The notes: generated from the letters alone by a model not told the origin. A stretch of 64,000 bases of DNA from Streptomyces sp. WMMB303 (GCF_029351045.1 NZ_JARKIN010000001.1:4018501-4082500), one strand, 5' to 3'. Positions 1 through 8,147 are shown, numbered from the stretch's first letter. A program made the numbers and translations.

Positions 1-569
1 TGGACCGGCTGGAGGTGCGGGCGACATTCTTCCTCCAGGGCGCCGCCGTGCTGCGCCACCCCGCTCTCGTGCGGTCCATGGTCGCCGAGGGCCATGAGCC
101 GGCGGTGCACTGCTGGGAGCACCAGCCGCCCTGGCTTCCCCGCCCGGTCGCCGACCGCCGTGACCTGGAGCGGGCGCTGGCGGCCGTGCGCGAGACCGCC
201 GGGACGGAGCCGCTGTGGTACCGGCCTCCGTACGGGGTGCTCACCGCGACCCGCTGGTGGGCAGCCCGGCGGCTGGGGCTGCGGCCGGTGCTGTGGACCG
301 CCTGGGGCCGCGACTGGCAGGCGGGCGCCGGACCGGACAGTGTGGTCACCGCGCTGCGCGCACGTCTCAGCGGCGGGGCGACCGTCCTCCTGCACGACAG
401 CGACCGCAACAGTGCTCCCGGCTCCTGGCAGGTCACGCTTGCGGCCCTGCCCCGTCTGGTCGCGTTGTGCCGGGCTGCCTCCTGGCGTATCGGTCCGCTG
501 GCGGAGCACGGGCCGACGGCAGGTACCGCGGGGTCGGCCGAGGTGGAGCGGTCGCCGCTCACGGACTGA
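1..569 (+). CDS. Polysaccharide deacetylase (NodB fold), 5'-truncated
   Basis: This is the C-terminal part of a NodB-family deacetylase whose start lies before the window; the reading frame is already open at base 3. NodB enzymes remove acetyl groups from amino sugars of chitin-like polymers or peptidoglycan. Visible family signatures are the TFFLQG strand, a conserved RPPYG motif about 60 residues into the visible part, and TVLLHDSD near the end, which corresponds to the LLHD motif around the catalytic His. The family is known for these motifs; the metal-binding HxxxH region appears as HCWEH. The gene converges on the FGGY kinase at 691. Substrate and secretion cannot be judged because the N-terminus is missing. 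Confidence 0.88.
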   Translation, partial: DRLEVRATFFLQGAAVLRHPALVRSMVAEGHEPAVHCWEHQPPWLPRPVADRRDLERALAAVRETAGTEPLWYRPPYGVLTATRWWAARRLGLRPVLWTAWGRDWQAGAGPDSVVTALRARLSGGATVLLHDSDRNSAPGSWQVTLAALPRLVALCRAASWRIGPLAEHGPTAGTAGSAEVERSPLTD

Positions 570-690
570 GGGGACCGCGCGGCCCGCCGGGGACGCGGGC
601 CTCGGCAGCACCGCTCGACGCGTCCGGCCACCCGCCCCCGGAACGCGGCGGACGGTACCGCGCCGAGCGACTCGGGGCCGGTGCCGCGGG

Positions 691-2169
691 TCAGCGCTCC
701 TGAGTCGCCGCGAGAGCGTGTACCACGTCCGCCGACGCCGGATAGAGGGCGCGGTAGAGGCCGTACAACTCCTCGTACCTGCCGGTGGTTCCGGGGTGCG
801 GAGCGACAGTCCCGCGGAGGGGGTTCCATGTGTCGGCGGAGGCGTCGGTCACCAGTTGCGCGGCGAGCAGCGCGCCGCCGTAGCAGGCGCCGATCGAGGT
901 GGTCCGCAACTCCTGGGCTCTGCCGGTGACATCGGAGACGATCCGGGTCCACAGCCCACCCTGGGTACCGCCGCCGACGGCGACGATACGGCGGATGTCC
1001 CCGCCCGCCTGCTCGATGGCCTCGATGTTGTGCCGTACGGCGTAGGCGGTCGCCTCGAGCGCGGCGCGGTAGAGGTCGCCGCGGGTGTGGCTCAGGGTCA
1101 GGCCGACGAGGACGCCACGGGCGTGTGGGTCCATGACGGGGGTGCGCTCGCCCGCGAAGTAGGGGAGCATCAGCAGCCCGTTCGCGCCGGGAGGCGAGGC
1201 TTCGGCGAGCCGGAGCAGCTCCGCGTAGTCCGGGGTGCCGAACAGTTCCCGGAGCCAGCCGGTGACGGCACCGGAAGTGGCCGTGCCTCCGGCGAGACTG
1301 CGGGTGCCGGGCAGGGCTCCGACGGTGCTCCACAGCGCCGGGTCGGTGAGCAGGCCGGGCACGGTGTGGATGAGGAACATGGTGGTGCCGTACATCAGCA
1401 TCAGGTCGCCGGGCCGGTGCGCGCCCACGCTCAGCGCCTCGGCCCAGGCGTCCACGGTGCCGGTGATGACGGGGACGCCCGGGGGCAGTCCGGTGTGGCG
1501 GGCGGCCTCGGCGGTGACGGTGCCCGCGGCCTCTCCGGACCAGCGCAGCGGAGGCAGTTCGAGCCCGGGGGCGACCCGGTCGGCCCAGCGCGTGTACCAC
1601 TGGTGCGCGACGGTGTCGTAGAGCGGGGTCGTCTGGCTCGCCGTGTGGTGGTCGAGCACGTAGCTGCCGGTCAGCCTGCGGACGAGCCAGGAACTGGAGG
1701 TGTAGAACCTCCGGGCGCGCGCGTACAGCTCCGGTTCCTCGTCCGCGATCCAGGCGATCTTGGCACCGGCGGCCTGGCTGCTCAGGTCGGAGCCGCAGCG
1801 GCGCCGGATCTCCTCGGTGCCCAACTCCGCTTCGAGGCGGGCGATCTGGTCGACGGATCGGGTGTCGACGCCGTAGAGGATCGCGGGGCGGAGCGGCGCG
1901 TCGTCGGCGTCGGTGAGCAGGACGCAGGGACCCATGCCGCTGAGCCCGACGGCGATGATCCTGACGTCGGCGGCCCGCGTCAGCTCCTGGGACAGGGACG
2001 CCAGTTCATCCCACCAGACACCGGCGTCCATCTCCACCCGCCCCGGAGCGGGCCGGTCGACGGTGTGCTCGCGTACGGCCGAGGCCAGCAGCGTACCGTC
2101 CAGCCCCACCAGTGCGCCCTTGCTGCTGGACGTGCCGATGTCCACACCCAGGACTGCGTTGACCGCCAT
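691..2169 (-). CDS. FGGY-family carbohydrate kinase (xylulokinase-like)
   Basis: A 492-residue FGGY kinase that should phosphorylate a pentulose, polyol or related sugar with ATP. The N-terminal phosphate-binding loop reads VDIGTSSSKGALVG, and the C-terminal ATP-site segment reads GGGTQGGLW, both typical of xylulokinase-like members. The chosen start is the ATG at 2169, directly before AVNAVLGVDIG, with GGAAG about 8 nt upstream; a longer in-frame extension to 2361 is low-complexity and lacks similarity to the family. It stands alone on the minus strand, with its promoter in the 2170-2451 gap. Two further FGGY kinases lie at 54-59 kb. The substrate is not deducible; a role with the polyol transporter 8 kb away is only a guess. 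Confidence 0.88.
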   Translation of the reverse strand: MAVNAVLGVDIGTSSSKGALVGLDGTLLASAVREHTVDRPAPGRVEMDAGVWWDELASLSQELTRAADVRIIAVGLSGMGPCVLLTDADDAPLRPAILYGVDTRSVDQIARLEAELGTEEIRRRCGSDLSSQAAGAKIAWIADEEPELYARARRFYTSSSWLVRRLTGSYVLDHHTASQTTPLYDTVAHQWYTRWADRVAPGLELPPLRWSGEAAGTVTAEAARHTGLPPGVPVITGTVDAWAEALSVGAHRPGDLMLMYGTTMFLIHTVPGLLTDPALWSTVGALPGTRSLAGGTATSGAVTGWLRELFGTPDYAELLRLAEASPPGANGLLMLPYFAGERTPVMDPHARGVLVGLTLSHTRGDLYRAALEATAYAVRHNIEAIEQAGGDIRRIVAVGGGTQGGLWTRIVSDVTGRAQELRTTSIGACYGGALLAAQLVTDASADTWNPLRGTVAPHPGTTGRYEELYGLYRALYPASADVVHALAATQER

Positions 2170-2451
2170 GGCGGCAGGCTTCCAGGGATCACCAGCAGGG
2201 TCAACGTATTCCCTGATCAGCGAAGCGTGACCCGGTTGGCGCGCGGTCGGCGGGTCCCCGCGCGGGCGGCCCCGCGCGGGGGCGGCGCCCCGGGGCGAGC
2301 GTGGGTCCGGCCGGGCCGGCGCCATGTCCGGGATGACGGCATCAGGCAGGTAGTTGACCAAGTGTCAAGGTATACGCAGTTTTCCGGCCGTACGGCGGGG
2401 GAGGCAGCAGGCGAACCACTCGAAGGACCGCCCTCGACCAAGGAGCACCGC
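2170..2451. promoter_or_regulatory. Divergent promoter region of sugar kinase and small secreted protein
   Basis: This 282-nt gap separates two divergent genes. It contains the inverted repeat TTGAC-N5-GTCAA at 2354-2368. Read on the minus strand, 2368-2363 is a perfect TTGACA -35 box, but I see no good -10 at the right distance. No other gene is supported here. Confidence 0.4.
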
Positions 2452-2808
2452 ATGACACCGGTCACCGTACGGCCCCGCAGGGCCGCGGCCAGGTTCGCCG
2501 CCCTCACCCTCGCCGCGCTGACGCTGCTGTCGCTGCCCTCGGCCGCCACCGTGGCTGCCGTCGGCGCCGCCACCCCGCCGGGCCTGAGCTGCCACACCGG
2601 CAGGCACCACATCGACGAGTACACCGGCTACGCCCTGTGCAGGAACAACGGCAGGGCGACGCGGACCTTCTGGGTCCATCTGGTCTGTGGCTGGAGCCCT
2701 GACATCGACGGCGAACATGTCACGCTGCGGCCGGGGCAGTCGGGCCAGTCCACCGCGCACTGCAGCAAACTGGGCAGCGGAATCGGGCGGATCGAGGTGC
2801 GTCCCTGA
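2452..2808 (+). CDS. Small secreted cysteine-containing protein
   Basis: A 118-residue protein with a clear Sec signal peptide: a basic stretch with several Arg residues, then a hydrophobic core rich in Ala and Leu, ending near residues 38-42. The mature part of about 78 residues carries four cysteines (LSC, ALC, LVC, AHC), which could form two disulfides outside the cell. AGGAG at 2441-2445 sets the ATG at 2452. I do not recognise a domain, and the function is unknown. It converges with the glutamine amidotransferase, whose stop codon lies 10 nt away. Confidence 0.78.
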   Translation: MTPVTVRPRRAAARFAALTLAALTLLSLPSAATVAAVGAATPPGLSCHTGRHHIDEYTGYALCRNNGRATRTFWVHLVCGWSPDIDGEHVTLRPGQSGQSTAHCSKLGSGIGRIEVRP

Positions 2809-2817
2809 CCCCGGCGG

Positions 2818-3543
2818 TCAGCCACGTCCCGGCTCTCGGTCCGCTCCCAGAACCGACGCCGCGAACCGGTGGGCCAGCTTGCGCCACACCGGAGTCGAGG
2901 TGACGGCGTCCTCGGTCGCCCGGCGGTGCAGCTCCGCGCGGTCGAGGCCGCGTTCGGCGCGGCCCGACAGGTCCCAGGTCAGGACCTGGTCGGGCGAGGC
3001 CTCCGGATGGAACTGGACGCCCCAGGCCCGCTCCCCCACCCGGAACGCCTGGTAGGGGCAGCGCTCGCTGCGCGCGAGCCAGGCGGCGCCGGGCGGCAGC
3101 GCCGTGATGGCGTCCACGTGCCGCTCGACGGCCGTCACCGGCGAGGGCAGGTCGTGGAAGAGCGGATCGCTCCGCGCCTCGGCCCGCAGGGTGAGCGGAG
3201 TGCTGCCGATCTCGGGCTCACCGTGCTCCGCCGCGACCTCTCCCCCGGCGACATGGGCCAGCATCTGCCCTCCGAGGCAGATGCCGAACAGCGGCGCACC
3301 CGTGTCGAGCGCCTCGGCCACCAGGGCGCGGGTGGGCGCCAGCCACGGGGCACGTGTGTCGTCGTCGGGCAGGAATCCGCCGCCGAGCACCACCAGGGCT
3401 CCGCCCGCGAGCCTCGAGGGGAGCGGCGCCCCCTCGTGGGCCGGGACGGTCCGGACAGCGACGCCCGCTTCGGTGAGCCAGTCGCCGAACCGTCCCGGCC
3501 CGCCCTGCGGGGTGTTCTGCACCACCCATGCTGTCGCCGCCAC
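2818..3543 (-). CDS. Class I glutamine amidotransferase (GATase1)
   Basis: A 241-residue stand-alone glutamine amidotransferase domain. The nucleophile elbow GICLGGQ supplies the catalytic Cys, and GVQFHPEA supplies the His of the Cys-His-Glu triad. Such free-standing members resemble GuaA-type or gamma-glutamyl-hydrolase-like proteins and release ammonia from glutamine or cleave gamma-glutamyl compounds. I chose the GTG at 3543, just before AATAWVVQN, because GGAAGG lies about 8 nt upstream; an extension to 3636 adds only non-family residues. No synthetase partner is adjacent, so the acceptor substrate is unknown. The promoter must lie between this start and the hairpin at 3738-3791. Confidence 0.87.
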   Translation of the reverse strand: MAATAWVVQNTPQGGPGRFGDWLTEAGVAVRTVPAHEGAPLPSRLAGGALVVLGGGFLPDDDTRAPWLAPTRALVAEALDTGAPLFGICLGGQMLAHVAGGEVAAEHGEPEIGSTPLTLRAEARSDPLFHDLPSPVTAVERHVDAITALPPGAAWLARSERCPYQAFRVGERAWGVQFHPEASPDQVLTWDLSGRAERGLDRAELHRRATEDAVTSTPVWRKLAHRFAASVLGADREPGRG

Positions 3544-3737
3544 CGCGCCCGCCTTCCGTTCAGAATCCACACCGGCCGCCGCGTTCGGGGGTTGACCCGG
3601 GTGCCGACAGGCCCGACTTCCGCGCCATGGTGACACGGCCCGCGGGCCCGGTCACCGGCATCCTGTTCGCCGGCCGCCGGGGCGACCGCCGCGGCGGCGT
3701 GCGCGTCCGACTCCGCCGCGCCGCACGTCCGAACGCA

Positions 3738-3791
3738 GCACAGAGCGAGGGCCGGACAAGGTGCGTACCCTGTCCGGCCCTCGCTCTGTGC
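3738..3791 (-). terminator. Perfect 21-bp hairpin, probable terminator
   Basis: Two perfectly complementary 21-base arms (3738-3758 and 3771-3791) flank a 12-base loop. The structure lies 42 nt beyond the stop codon of the minus-strand gene at 3833-4189 and before the next minus-strand gene. There is no U-tract, as is common for Streptomyces terminators. The length and perfection of the stem are unusual. Confidence 0.75.
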
Positions 3792-3832
3792 GCGGCGCTG
3801 CTGCGCGCCGCTCAGGTCGTCACCCGGGCCGT

Positions 3833-4189
3833 TCAGATTCGGCCACGGGTCCATCGCGTCAGGGGGCCCGCGCTGTTCCGGGCGGTCCTCCGCCCCAGCG
3901 CGAACGCTCCCGCAAGCAGGGCGAGGAGGCCGCCGGCCGTGCCGGCGGTGAGGTTCCTGCGCTCCTTGACGACAGTCGCACCGGCGGCGGCAGCCGCGCC
4001 GGCCTTGGCCCCCGCGGACACCAGTGTGTCCTTGGCGGCCTCTCCCTTCGTCCTGGGGTTCTCTTCCGCGGAGTGCGCACCCTTGCCCGTGGCGGCGTTC
4101 CGGGCGCCGGGGTCGGCTCCGTTCGCCGGCACGGTCTCGACCGCGCTCTTCGCGCTGCGTCCCTTGGAGTTCTTCACCGGGTCAGCCAT
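3833..4189 (-). CDS. Hypothetical protein with C-terminal membrane segment
   Basis: A 118-residue protein starting at ATG 4189 (MADPVKNSKG). The first 60 residues are polar and rich in Lys, Glu, Ala and Gly. A central Ala/Gly-rich amphipathic stretch follows, then one hydrophobic segment around residues 83-97, and then a basic Arg-rich tail. This suggests a membrane-attached protein with a cytoplasmic basic tail. I recognise no named family. It is downstream of the small membrane protein at 4252-4524 with a 62-nt gap, so the two may be cotranscribed and end at the 21-bp hairpin. Confidence 0.65.
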   Translation of the reverse strand: MADPVKNSKGRSAKSAVETVPANGADPGARNAATGKGAHSAEENPRTKGEAAKDTLVSAGAKAGAAAAAGATVVKERRNLTAGTAGGLLALLAGAFALGRRTARNSAGPLTRWTRGRI

Positions 4190-4251
4190 ACCGCTGCGGG
4201 TGACCGCGCGACGCGGTCCCAAACCGAGGGATGTGCGTCCGCTTCTGTCGG

Positions 4252-4524
4252 TCAGCCGCCGTACATCCCGCGGAACACCACGAAGCCGAGCACCATACCG
4301 ATGACGAGCCCGGCGACGGACACCCCGATCGCGACCGGTGCGAGTCGCTCCTGTTTGGACTTGGCGACGAAGCCGCAGATCATGCCCGCTATCCCGAAGC
4401 CGGGCGGGCAGAATATGAAGGCCACGGCACCGAGCACGATCCCGACGATGCTCAGCGTGTTGGAATCGTTCGCAGGCGGCGGGCCTGGCTGGTACGGCTG
4501 ATTGGGCGGTCCTGAGTACGACAC
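4252..4524 (-). CDS. DUF4190-like small membrane protein
   Basis: A 90-residue protein with a Pro/Gln/Tyr-rich N-terminus (PPNQPYQPGPPP) followed by two hydrophobic membrane segments separated by a short Lys/Gln-containing loop (AKSKQERL). This layout, a disordered proline-rich head before a two-helix membrane unit, is typical of the DUF4190 family common in actinobacteria. The GTG at 4524 is preceded by GGAGGGGG, and an extension to 4647 lacks support. Function is unknown. The upstream MarR gene is on the same strand 89 nt away. Confidence 0.75.
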   Translation of the reverse strand: MSYSGPPNQPYQPGPPPANDSNTLSIVGIVLGAVAFIFCPPGFGIAGMICGFVAKSKQERLAPVAIGVSVAGLVIGMVLGFVVFRGMYGG

Positions 4525-4613
4525 TAATTCCCCCTCCAGGGTCGGTGCCGCCACCCTATGGAGTGAGAGCTGTGCTGGGTAGCCCGTGTGACACCTCTGC
4601 AACCCGGGCTTGA

Positions 4614-5111
4614 TCAGGGTGTGGCTGGAGTGACCGGGTGCGGACAATCGGGGGAGCTGTTCGCCGCCGCGTCGGCGAATCCTCGGAGGCCGGTGAGGAG
4701 CGCCTCGCGATCCGCGGGCGGCATGGCGGCCAGGATGCCGAGCAGGGCCTCTTCGCGCCGCTCGCGCAGATCGTGCAGATGCGCCCTGCCCTGCGGGGTC
4801 AGCCGCAGCTCCAGCTCGCGTCCGCTGGTGGGGCTCGGGGAGCGCGCGACGAATCCGATCGCCTCCAGCCGGTCGCAGAGCCTGCTGACGGACGACGGCG
4901 CGGAACCCAGCGCCTCCCCCAGCGCCCGCAGGTTCATTCCCTCGTCGCGGTCGACGCAGTACATGACGCGCAGCTGAGAAGGGGACACCGGCATGCGGGC
5001 GGTCGCGTTCCTGCCCTGCTCCCAGAGCACTTCCAGCAATTCGATGAACTCGCCCGCGCGCTGTCCGGCCTGCTGGGTGCAGCCGCCGGGCAGTGAGGGA
5101 TCCCCGCCCAT
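4614..5111 (-). CDS. MarR-family transcriptional regulator
   Basis: A 165-residue winged-helix regulator. The middle section reads SQLRVMYCVDRDEGMNLRAL, then SAPSSVSRLCDRLEAIGFV (recognition helix), then a wing with SGRELELRLTPQG, all in MarR order. MarR proteins bind as dimers to palindromes and often respond to phenolic or oxidative ligands. The start is ATG 5111 with GGGAG about 10 nt upstream. The reading frame stays open far upstream to 6311, but that part is antisense to other genes. The target is unknown; autoregulation from the 5112-5519 gap is likely by family habit. Confidence 0.85.
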   Translation of the reverse strand: MGGDPSLPGGCTQQAGQRAGEFIELLEVLWEQGRNATARMPVSPSQLRVMYCVDRDEGMNLRALGEALGSAPSSVSRLCDRLEAIGFVARSPSPTSGRELELRLTPQGRAHLHDLRERREEALLGILAAMPPADREALLTGLRGFADAAANSSPDCPHPVTPATP

Positions 5112-5519
5112 ATCAGTACCACTCCCTAACGGCGGCACGGCCAGATCGGGATCGGCTCCCCGGCCCCGCGTCGGTGCCTGCGGAGCGGTGCCGACACGGG
5201 CCAGGGGCCGGACGCGCACGCCTGGACCCGTGCTGCTCCGCTGCGCGGCGGGCAGCCTCCACCGGTCCCCTGGGGCACCCGTCGTCGGCAAGCCTCTCCC
5301 TGAGCACCCCGTATGCCCGGTCAGCCGCCATGTCATGCCCGGCACGTCCGCGCCCCGCAGCAGGTTGGGGGCCGTGCCGGCGCCGCAGTGCTGCGCCACA
5401 GCGGTCGCTGAGGCCCGAGGCCCCACAGGCCCCGGATCCGGGCTCGCCCGACACCGTTCCACCGATTTGCCCCACAGCAGGACTCGGCCCGCCGGAGAAG
5501 ACCGGGGAAGAGAGACTCC
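5112..5519. other. Intergenic region upstream of MarR gene
   Basis: These 408 bases contain open frames on both strands, but none has a convincing start, ribosome site or domain. A minus-strand stretch around 5330-5120 has moderately high third-position GC and could be a worn gene fragment. It should hold the promoters of the MarR gene and of the plus-strand gene starting at 5520. Confidence 0.4.
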
Positions 5520-5799
5520 ATGCCAACCGTCGGGGCTCTGTCCGCGGACCGCGCCGTGGCCCTCAACACCTCGGACGCCCCGGCGGATCGGGAGGAGCGC
5601 GAGTTCGACGACCCGCCGGGCAGCGTCTGGAGGGCCTGCGTCCTGCCGTACACCGGCATCACGGACATGCCGAACCGTCTTCCGCACGGTCACCGACGCC
5701 GACGCGGCACGCCGCGCCGACTGGCTGCGGCAGACCCGGGCGCCGGCCGCCGCGCTCCTGGACCGACTGCGGATGAGCTCCCGCCGCGGGGTCGTGGCG
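5520..5799 (+). pseudogene. Probable frameshifted hypothetical gene
   Basis: From ATG 5520 (MPTVGALSADRAVALN) to about 5672 one frame has strong GC bias at codon position three. From about 5674 that bias moves to the +1 frame, which reads FRTVTDADAARRADWLRQ and onward. A single extra base near 5670-5675 would explain this; a sequencing error or programmed shift would look the same. No domain is recognised in either half. The end is placed arbitrarily at 5799, where the convergent membrane protein gene ends, because neither frame closes neatly there. Confidence 0.4.
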
Positions 5800-6465
5800 T
5801 CAGTGCACGCCCGGCCTGGTGCCGGGCGGCTGCTGACGGTGAGCGGCGGCGAGCCCGCCGGAGATACCGGGGTGGGAGGAGCGGCCCCGTTCGGCGCCCG
5901 CGCCCGTGGCGCGGGCGTTGAGGAGCGAGTCGAAGAGGGCCCGCCCCTCCAGCAGTGCGGCGCGCAAGTCCTCGGCCTCCGCCGCGTTCGAGGCCGTCCC
6001 GCCGCCGGTCCGTCGCGCGTCGTGGAGCTTCCGGTACCCCTGGACCCGCCGGGCGTGGTGCACCGAGAGCGCGGCGAGGCGTTCCTCCAACGGCAGCCCG
6101 GCGGGGTAGCCCCGCTCTTCGGCCAAGCGCTCCAGCAGCGTCTCGGCCGCAGCGAGTGCCCGGACCGGGGAGTCGACGAAGTCCTCCTGGACGGCTCTCC
6201 ACTGCGCGAGGTAGCGCTCCCGCGCGGCGGAGGAGAGAGGGAGCACCGCGAGGGAGCCGTACCGGTCGAGCCGGCCGGCCAGCTCGCGCCGCGTGGTCCG
6301 GGTGTCGCCATGTCGCCGGGCCAGGACCCGCGTGTACTCGGGGCCGAAGCGACGCTCCAGCAGCTGCGCCTCCACGGCCCTCGCCCGCCGCCGGAGGCGG
6401 ACCGCGACGACGAAGGCTCCGGCCAGGATCACGACCGTACCGGCGACGAGCAGCAGGACGAACAT
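5800..6465 (-). CDS. Membrane-anchored hypothetical protein
   Basis: A 221-residue protein starting at ATG 6465 (MFVLLLVAGTVVILAG). One N-terminal transmembrane helix is followed by an Arg-rich stop-transfer segment and a soluble, helical domain rich in Arg, Glu and Leu. It contains FGPEYTRVLARRHGDTR and a segment around AQWRAVQEDFVDSP, which I remember from conserved Streptomyces secreted or membrane-associated hypothetical proteins. GAAGG lies about 7 nt upstream of the start. The Arg-rich stretch suggests the domain is cytoplasmic. No enzymatic motif is visible. It is divergent from the cold-shock-domain gene. Confidence 0.7.
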   Translation of the reverse strand: MFVLLLVAGTVVILAGAFVVAVRLRRRARAVEAQLLERRFGPEYTRVLARRHGDTRTTRRELAGRLDRYGSLAVLPLSSAARERYLAQWRAVQEDFVDSPVRALAAAETLLERLAEERGYPAGLPLEERLAALSVHHARRVQGYRKLHDARRTGGGTASNAAEAEDLRAALLEGRALFDSLLNARATGAGAERGRSSHPGISGGLAAAHRQQPPGTRPGVH

Positions 6466-6781
6466 GTGCGCCTTCTCCCCGGCCCCCGGCGGGCAGCACC
6501 CGGGAGCCGTACCGAGGGGCGGGCCGCGGAGCACGGACCCGGCACCTGCCCGGCTTCCCGGATGCCTCGCCGGTAAACCACGAACCGCGGCCGCAGGGGC
6601 CGAATGCGTTCGGCAGCAACGGAGTTGACGGCCTGCCACCTGAAGGGGACGGTGCATGCGTGGCGCAAGTATGTCCTGTTGCCCGTCGTAGCCGGTCGTC
6701 CGGGTCACGCTCGTGCTTTCCGCTCGCTAGGATCCGGGGCAGATGTCCGGGCACGGGGCCCGGGGAGTGCGGTTGGGGTGA
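6466..6781. promoter_or_regulatory. Divergent promoter region
   Basis: This 316-nt gap separates the membrane protein gene (minus) from the cold-shock-domain gene (plus). TAGGAT at 6728-6733 matches the usual Streptomyces -10 box and would place a plus-strand transcript start about 40 nt before ATG 6782. I see no convincing gene here. Confidence 0.4.
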
Positions 6782-7237
6782 ATGGTGAATACAGTTGTCG
6801 GTCGAGTCGTCCGTTTCGACGGTGCGCGGGGGTACGGGTTCATCGCCCCGGACCACGGGGGCGAGGACGTCTTCCTGCACGCGAACGACCTGATGATGCC
6901 GGAATCGTTCGTGCACTCCGGCGTCGCGGTGGAGTTCGAGATCGAGGACGGGGACCGGGGCCTGAAGGCCTCCTCCGTCCGGCTTCTGGACCGTTCGGAC
7001 GCGCCCGGGCCGGAGACCGCTTCGCCCGCCGGGGGCCGGGTCCCGCACGGTCCGGCAGCCTCCCGCGGTGAGGACGGGGAGGATCCGATGTGCGATGTGC
7101 TCGGTGTCGCCGAGTACACCAGGGCGGTGACGGAGCTGCTGCTGGAGACGGCGCCGGAACTGACCGGCGCGCAGATCCTCGACATCCGTCGGCGCCTGGT
7201 GCAGTTCGGAAAGAGCCACGGCTGGGCCGAGGACTGA
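6782..7237 (+). CDS. Cold-shock-domain protein with C-terminal extension
   Basis: A 151-residue protein. Residues 1-70 form a cold-shock domain with RNP1-like YGFIAP and RNP2-like VFLHAND, the nucleic-acid-binding strands of CspA-type proteins. A Pro/Gly linker of about 30 residues follows. The last 50 residues form a predicted helical domain (YTRAVTELLLETAPELTGAQ then ILDIRRRLVQFGKSHGWAED). Typical Csp proteins are 65-70 residues, so the tail is an addition. GGGGTGA lies directly before ATG 6782. It likely binds RNA or single-stranded DNA in the cytoplasm; what the tail contacts is unknown. Confidence 0.88.
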   Translation: MVNTVVGRVVRFDGARGYGFIAPDHGGEDVFLHANDLMMPESFVHSGVAVEFEIEDGDRGLKASSVRLLDRSDAPGPETASPAGGRVPHGPAASRGEDGEDPMCDVLGVAEYTRAVTELLLETAPELTGAQILDIRRRLVQFGKSHGWAED

Positions 7238-7304
7238 CCGAGGCGGGTGCGGCCGCGACGGCCCACGCCGGGTCCGGCGCGATGTTGCGGGCGGCCCCCG
7301 GAGG

Positions 7305-7335
7305 CGTGGCGGCACGCCTGGCACGTGCCGCCACG
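7305..7335. terminator. Bidirectional hairpin terminator
   Basis: Perfect 11-bp arms (7305-7315 and 7325-7335) with a 9-base loop lie between the convergent cold-shock-domain and GNAT genes. Flanking C- and G-runs can lengthen the stem. Confidence 0.7.
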
Positions 7336-7348
7336 GGGGCCGGCGGTG

Positions 7349-7894
7349 TCAGATACCGAAGGCGGCGGGGTAGCCGATGACCCCGGAGGGGACCGGCCCC
7401 GCCGCCGCGTCCAGGACGAGCGCCATCATGGCCTCGTCCGGAACCTCGACGGGGGCGCGGATCCCGAACCGGGAGGCCGGAAGGAACCCGAACCGCGGGT
7501 AGTACTCCGGATGCCCGAGGACGAGCACCAGGTTCTCACCGCGGTGCCGGGCCGCCTCCAACGCGGCCCGGATCGCTGCCGTACCGGCCCCGGTGCGCTG
7601 GTGAGGGGGCAGCACCGCGCACGGGGCCAGCGCGAGCGCGGGATGTCCGTCCACGTGGCAGCGGGTGAGCAGAGCCTGCCCTACCGGGGTGCCGTCGGGC
7701 GTCTCCGCCAGCAGGGAGAGCCCCTCGAGCCACGCGGCGGGATCGGCGCGCAGCGCGTCGACTAGCCCGGCCTCCTCGGACGTCGGAAAGGCCGCGAGGA
7801 GGATCCGGCGGATCGCCGCGGCGTCGGCGGCCGAGCCGGAGCGCTCGGGTCGGGTGGTGAAAGAGCCTGCGGAAGGCTGGGACAACGGGAACAC
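7349..7894 (-). CDS. GNAT-family N-acetyltransferase
   Basis: A 181-residue acetyl-CoA-dependent acyltransferase. The central segment CAVLPPHQRTGAGTAAIRAA is the GNAT motif A (Q/R-x2-G-x-G/A pyrophosphate-binding loop), followed by LVLGHPEYYPRFGF, the motif B signature of the YhbS-like N-acetyltransferase group. Those proteins acetylate small amines or act on unknown acceptors. I chose GTG 7894 because AGAAG lies just upstream and the family normally starts close to here; an in-frame extension to 8014 is possible. A 24-codon leader reading frame lies upstream at 7971-8045. The acceptor substrate is unknown. Confidence 0.85.
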   Translation of the reverse strand: MFPLSQPSAGSFTTRPERSGSAADAAAIRRILLAAFPTSEEAGLVDALRADPAAWLEGLSLLAETPDGTPVGQALLTRCHVDGHPALALAPCAVLPPHQRTGAGTAAIRAALEAARHRGENLVLVLGHPEYYPRFGFLPASRFGIRAPVEVPDEAMMALVLDAAAGPVPSGVIGYPAAFGI

Positions 7895-7970
7895 CTTCTG
7901 TACGAGGGGTCCCGGTACTGCCGGCGCAGTCGCAGGGCACCAGGCCTCCGGCCGGAAGGCGCCCCGGTGC

Positions 7971-8045
7971 TCAGGCCGGAACCGGAACCGGGGAGAGGGG
8001 AACTGTCCGGACACCGCGCGAAGCGGTGTTCTGCACGGCAGTCAT
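7971..8045 (-). CDS. Possible 24-residue leader peptide
   Basis: A short frame starts at ATG 8045 (MTAVQNTASRGVRTVPLS) and stops at 7971. GGGAG sits about 8 nt upstream, at good spacing. It ends 76 nt before the GNAT start. A hairpin with 7-bp arms (8011-8017 and 8023-8029, loop of 5) lies inside the coding part. This resembles an upstream reading frame, but there is no comparative support and it may be chance. Confidence 0.3.
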   Translation of the reverse strand: MTAVQNTASRGVRTVPLSPVPVPA

Positions 8046-8147
8046 CAGCTCAGCTCCCTCGTCCTCGTACGGCGACCCCCGGTGATCGCCGCGCGGAACG
8101 CTAGCACAACTCCGGTACGAGGCCCCCGCTGCCCGGGGAGCCCGCCC

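Noticed and set aside
94..2451. Very long plus-strand open frame through the kinase gene
   Set aside because: It is antisense to the kinase; only its last part, from ATG 2452, has a ribosome site and secreted-protein character.
5113..5330. Possible minus-strand gene fragment with helix-like sequence
   Set aside because: Third-position bias is only moderate and no start or domain is visible.
5112..6465. Extension of the MarR frame up to 6311
   Set aside because: The extra part is antisense to other genes and low complexity; MarR homology begins near ATG 5111.
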